Below are positions 4,761 to 5,580 of a DNA stretch of 5,580 nt, piece after piece. The notes beneath the pieces were generated by a model that was given only the letters and a program-made list of their open reading frames with translations, was not told the DNA's origin and ran no database searches. Origin of the DNA: Scleromatobacter sp045810265. GTDB taxonomy: Bacteria; Pseudomonadota; Gammaproteobacteria; Burkholderiales; Burkholderiaceae_C. The stretch lies in the NCBI GenBank assembly GCA_045810265.1, contig JBJMWF010000527.1:1-5580 (forward strand), read 5' to 3'. A program made the translations under genes and the position numbers. Within the stretch, counting starts at the first letter, position 1. Each line of letters opens with the position of its first letter.

Positions 4761-5580
4761 TCACTCCCATTCGATCGTGGCCGGCGGCTTCGAGCTCACG
4801 TCGTAGGTCACGCGGTTGATGCCGCGCACCTCGTTGATGATGCGCCCCGACACCTTCTTGAGCAGGGCGTACGGCAGCTCGGCCCAGTCGGCCGTCATGA
4901 AGTCGCTGGTCTGCACGGCGCGCAGCGCGACGACGTAGTCGTAGGTGCGGCCGTCGCCCATCACGCCCACGCTCTTGACCGGCAGGAAGACGGTGAAGGC
5001 CTGGCTGGTCAGCTCGTACCAGGACTTGCCGGTGGCGCTGTCCTTGAAGTTGCGCAGCTCCTCGATGAAGATCGCGTCGGCGCGGCGCAGCAGGTCGGCG
5101 TAATCCTTCTTCACCTCGCCCAGGATGCGCACGCCCAGGCCCGGGCCGGGGAACGGATGGCGGTAGACCATCTCGGGCGGCAGGCCGAGCGCGACGCCAA
5201 GCTCGCGCACCTCGTCCTTGAACAGGTCGCGCAAGGGCTCCAGCAGCTTCAGCCCCAGTTGCTCGGGCAGGCCACCGACGTTGTGGTGGCTCTTGATCGT
5301 GATGGCCTTCTTGGTCTTGGTGCCGCCCGATTCGACGACGTCCGGATAGATCGTGCCCTGCGCCAGCCACTTGGCGCCCTTGTGGCCGCCCGTGCCGGCC
5401 ACCAGGCGCGCGGCCTCGGCCTTGAAGACCTCGACGAACTCGCGGCCGATGATCTTGCGCTTGGCCTCCGGGTCGGTGACGCCGGCCAGGTGGCCCAGGA
5501 ACTGGGCGCTGGCGTCGACGTGCACGACCCTGGCGTGCAGGCGGCCCGCGAACATCTCCATCACCATCTTGCCCTCATCC
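4761..5580 (-). CDS. guaA: GMP synthase (glutamine-hydrolysing), C-terminal 272 residues, partial at right edge
   Basis: Final step of GMP synthesis: amination of XMP with glutamine and ATP. The visible part covers the later portion of the ATP pyrophosphatase domain and the C-terminal dimerisation/XMP-binding domain. The glutaminase domain and the SGGVDS-type P-loop lie beyond the right edge. Reading continues to 5580 without a stop (DEGKMVMEMF at the edge), so the ATG at 5567 is internal. Diagnostic segments are TDPEAKRKIIGREF, IKSHHNVGGLP (about 5265-5297), HPFPGPGLGVRILGE (about 5115-5159), the NEVRGINRVTYD loop (about 4800-4835) and the terminal KPPATIEWE, which is the universal GuaA ending. 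The sequence is most like betaproteobacterial GuaA. It is probably transcribed from a guaB-guaA unit off the right edge. No terminator is visible after the stop, which is one base from the convergent SRAP stop. Confidence 0.97.
   Translation of the reverse strand, partial: DEGKMVMEMFAGRLHARVVHVDASAQFLGHLAGVTDPEAKRKIIGREFVEVFKAEAARLVAGTGGHKGAKWLAQGTIYPDVVESGGTKTKKAITIKSHHNVGGLPEQLGLKLLEPLRDLFKDEVRELGVALGLPPEMVYRHPFPGPGLGVRILGEVKKDYADLLRRADAIFIEELRNFKDSATGKSWYELTSQAFTVFLPVKSVGVMGDGRTYDYVVALRAVQTSDFMTADWAELPYALLKKVSGRIINEVRGINRVTYDVSSKPPATIEWE

Overview
The window is GC-rich chromosomal DNA, probably from a betaproteobacterium of the order Burkholderiales and most like Comamonadaceae (Ramlibacter/Variovorax type). 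This rests on the sequence of the GuaA C-terminal half, on the grouping of guaA, a small membrane protein, tadA and ldcA, and on codon use. That taxonomic call is from memory of family sequences, not from a search. I see no rRNA, tRNA, insertion sequence, phage gene, CRISPR array or origin. About 92% of the window is coding.

Layout, left to right. (1) 1-1106, minus: N-terminal half of a lipoprotein substrate-binding protein of an oligopeptide-type ABC transporter, running off the left edge. (2) 1107-1353: a 247-bp promoter region with three perfect palindromes. (3) 1354-3309, minus: a probable operon transcribed leftward of a one-helix small membrane protein (84 aa), tadA (tRNA adenosine-34 deaminase, with a C-terminal extension) and ldcA (LD-carboxypeptidase ending in a His/Asp-rich tail). 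(4) 3310-3432: divergent intergenic region. (5) 3433-4759, plus: a two-gene unit of a thioredoxin-type glutathione peroxidase and an SRAP (YedK/HMCES-like) abasic-site-crosslinking protein with a proline-rich tail ending in QGSLF. (6) 4761-5580, minus: C-terminal half of guaA (GMP synthase), convergent with the SRAP gene and separated from it by one base.

Functionally these are housekeeping genes: GMP synthesis, wobble inosine formation, murein peptide recycling and peptide uptake. A small stress-related pair (peroxide removal plus protection of abasic sites in single-stranded DNA) lies between guaA and the tadA group in the opposite orientation. LdcA and the peptide-type binding protein could both serve peptide recycling or uptake, but the 247-bp gap suggests separate control.

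I did not find a wholly new system. The most interesting details are the C-terminal QGSLF of the SRAP protein, which resembles a sliding-clamp-binding motif on a flexible linker (compare the PCNA-binding region of human HMCES); the His-rich tail of LdcA, encoded partly by a perfect 15-bp tandem repeat; the palindrome cluster upstream of the transporter gene; and the 1-bp convergent junction at guaA.
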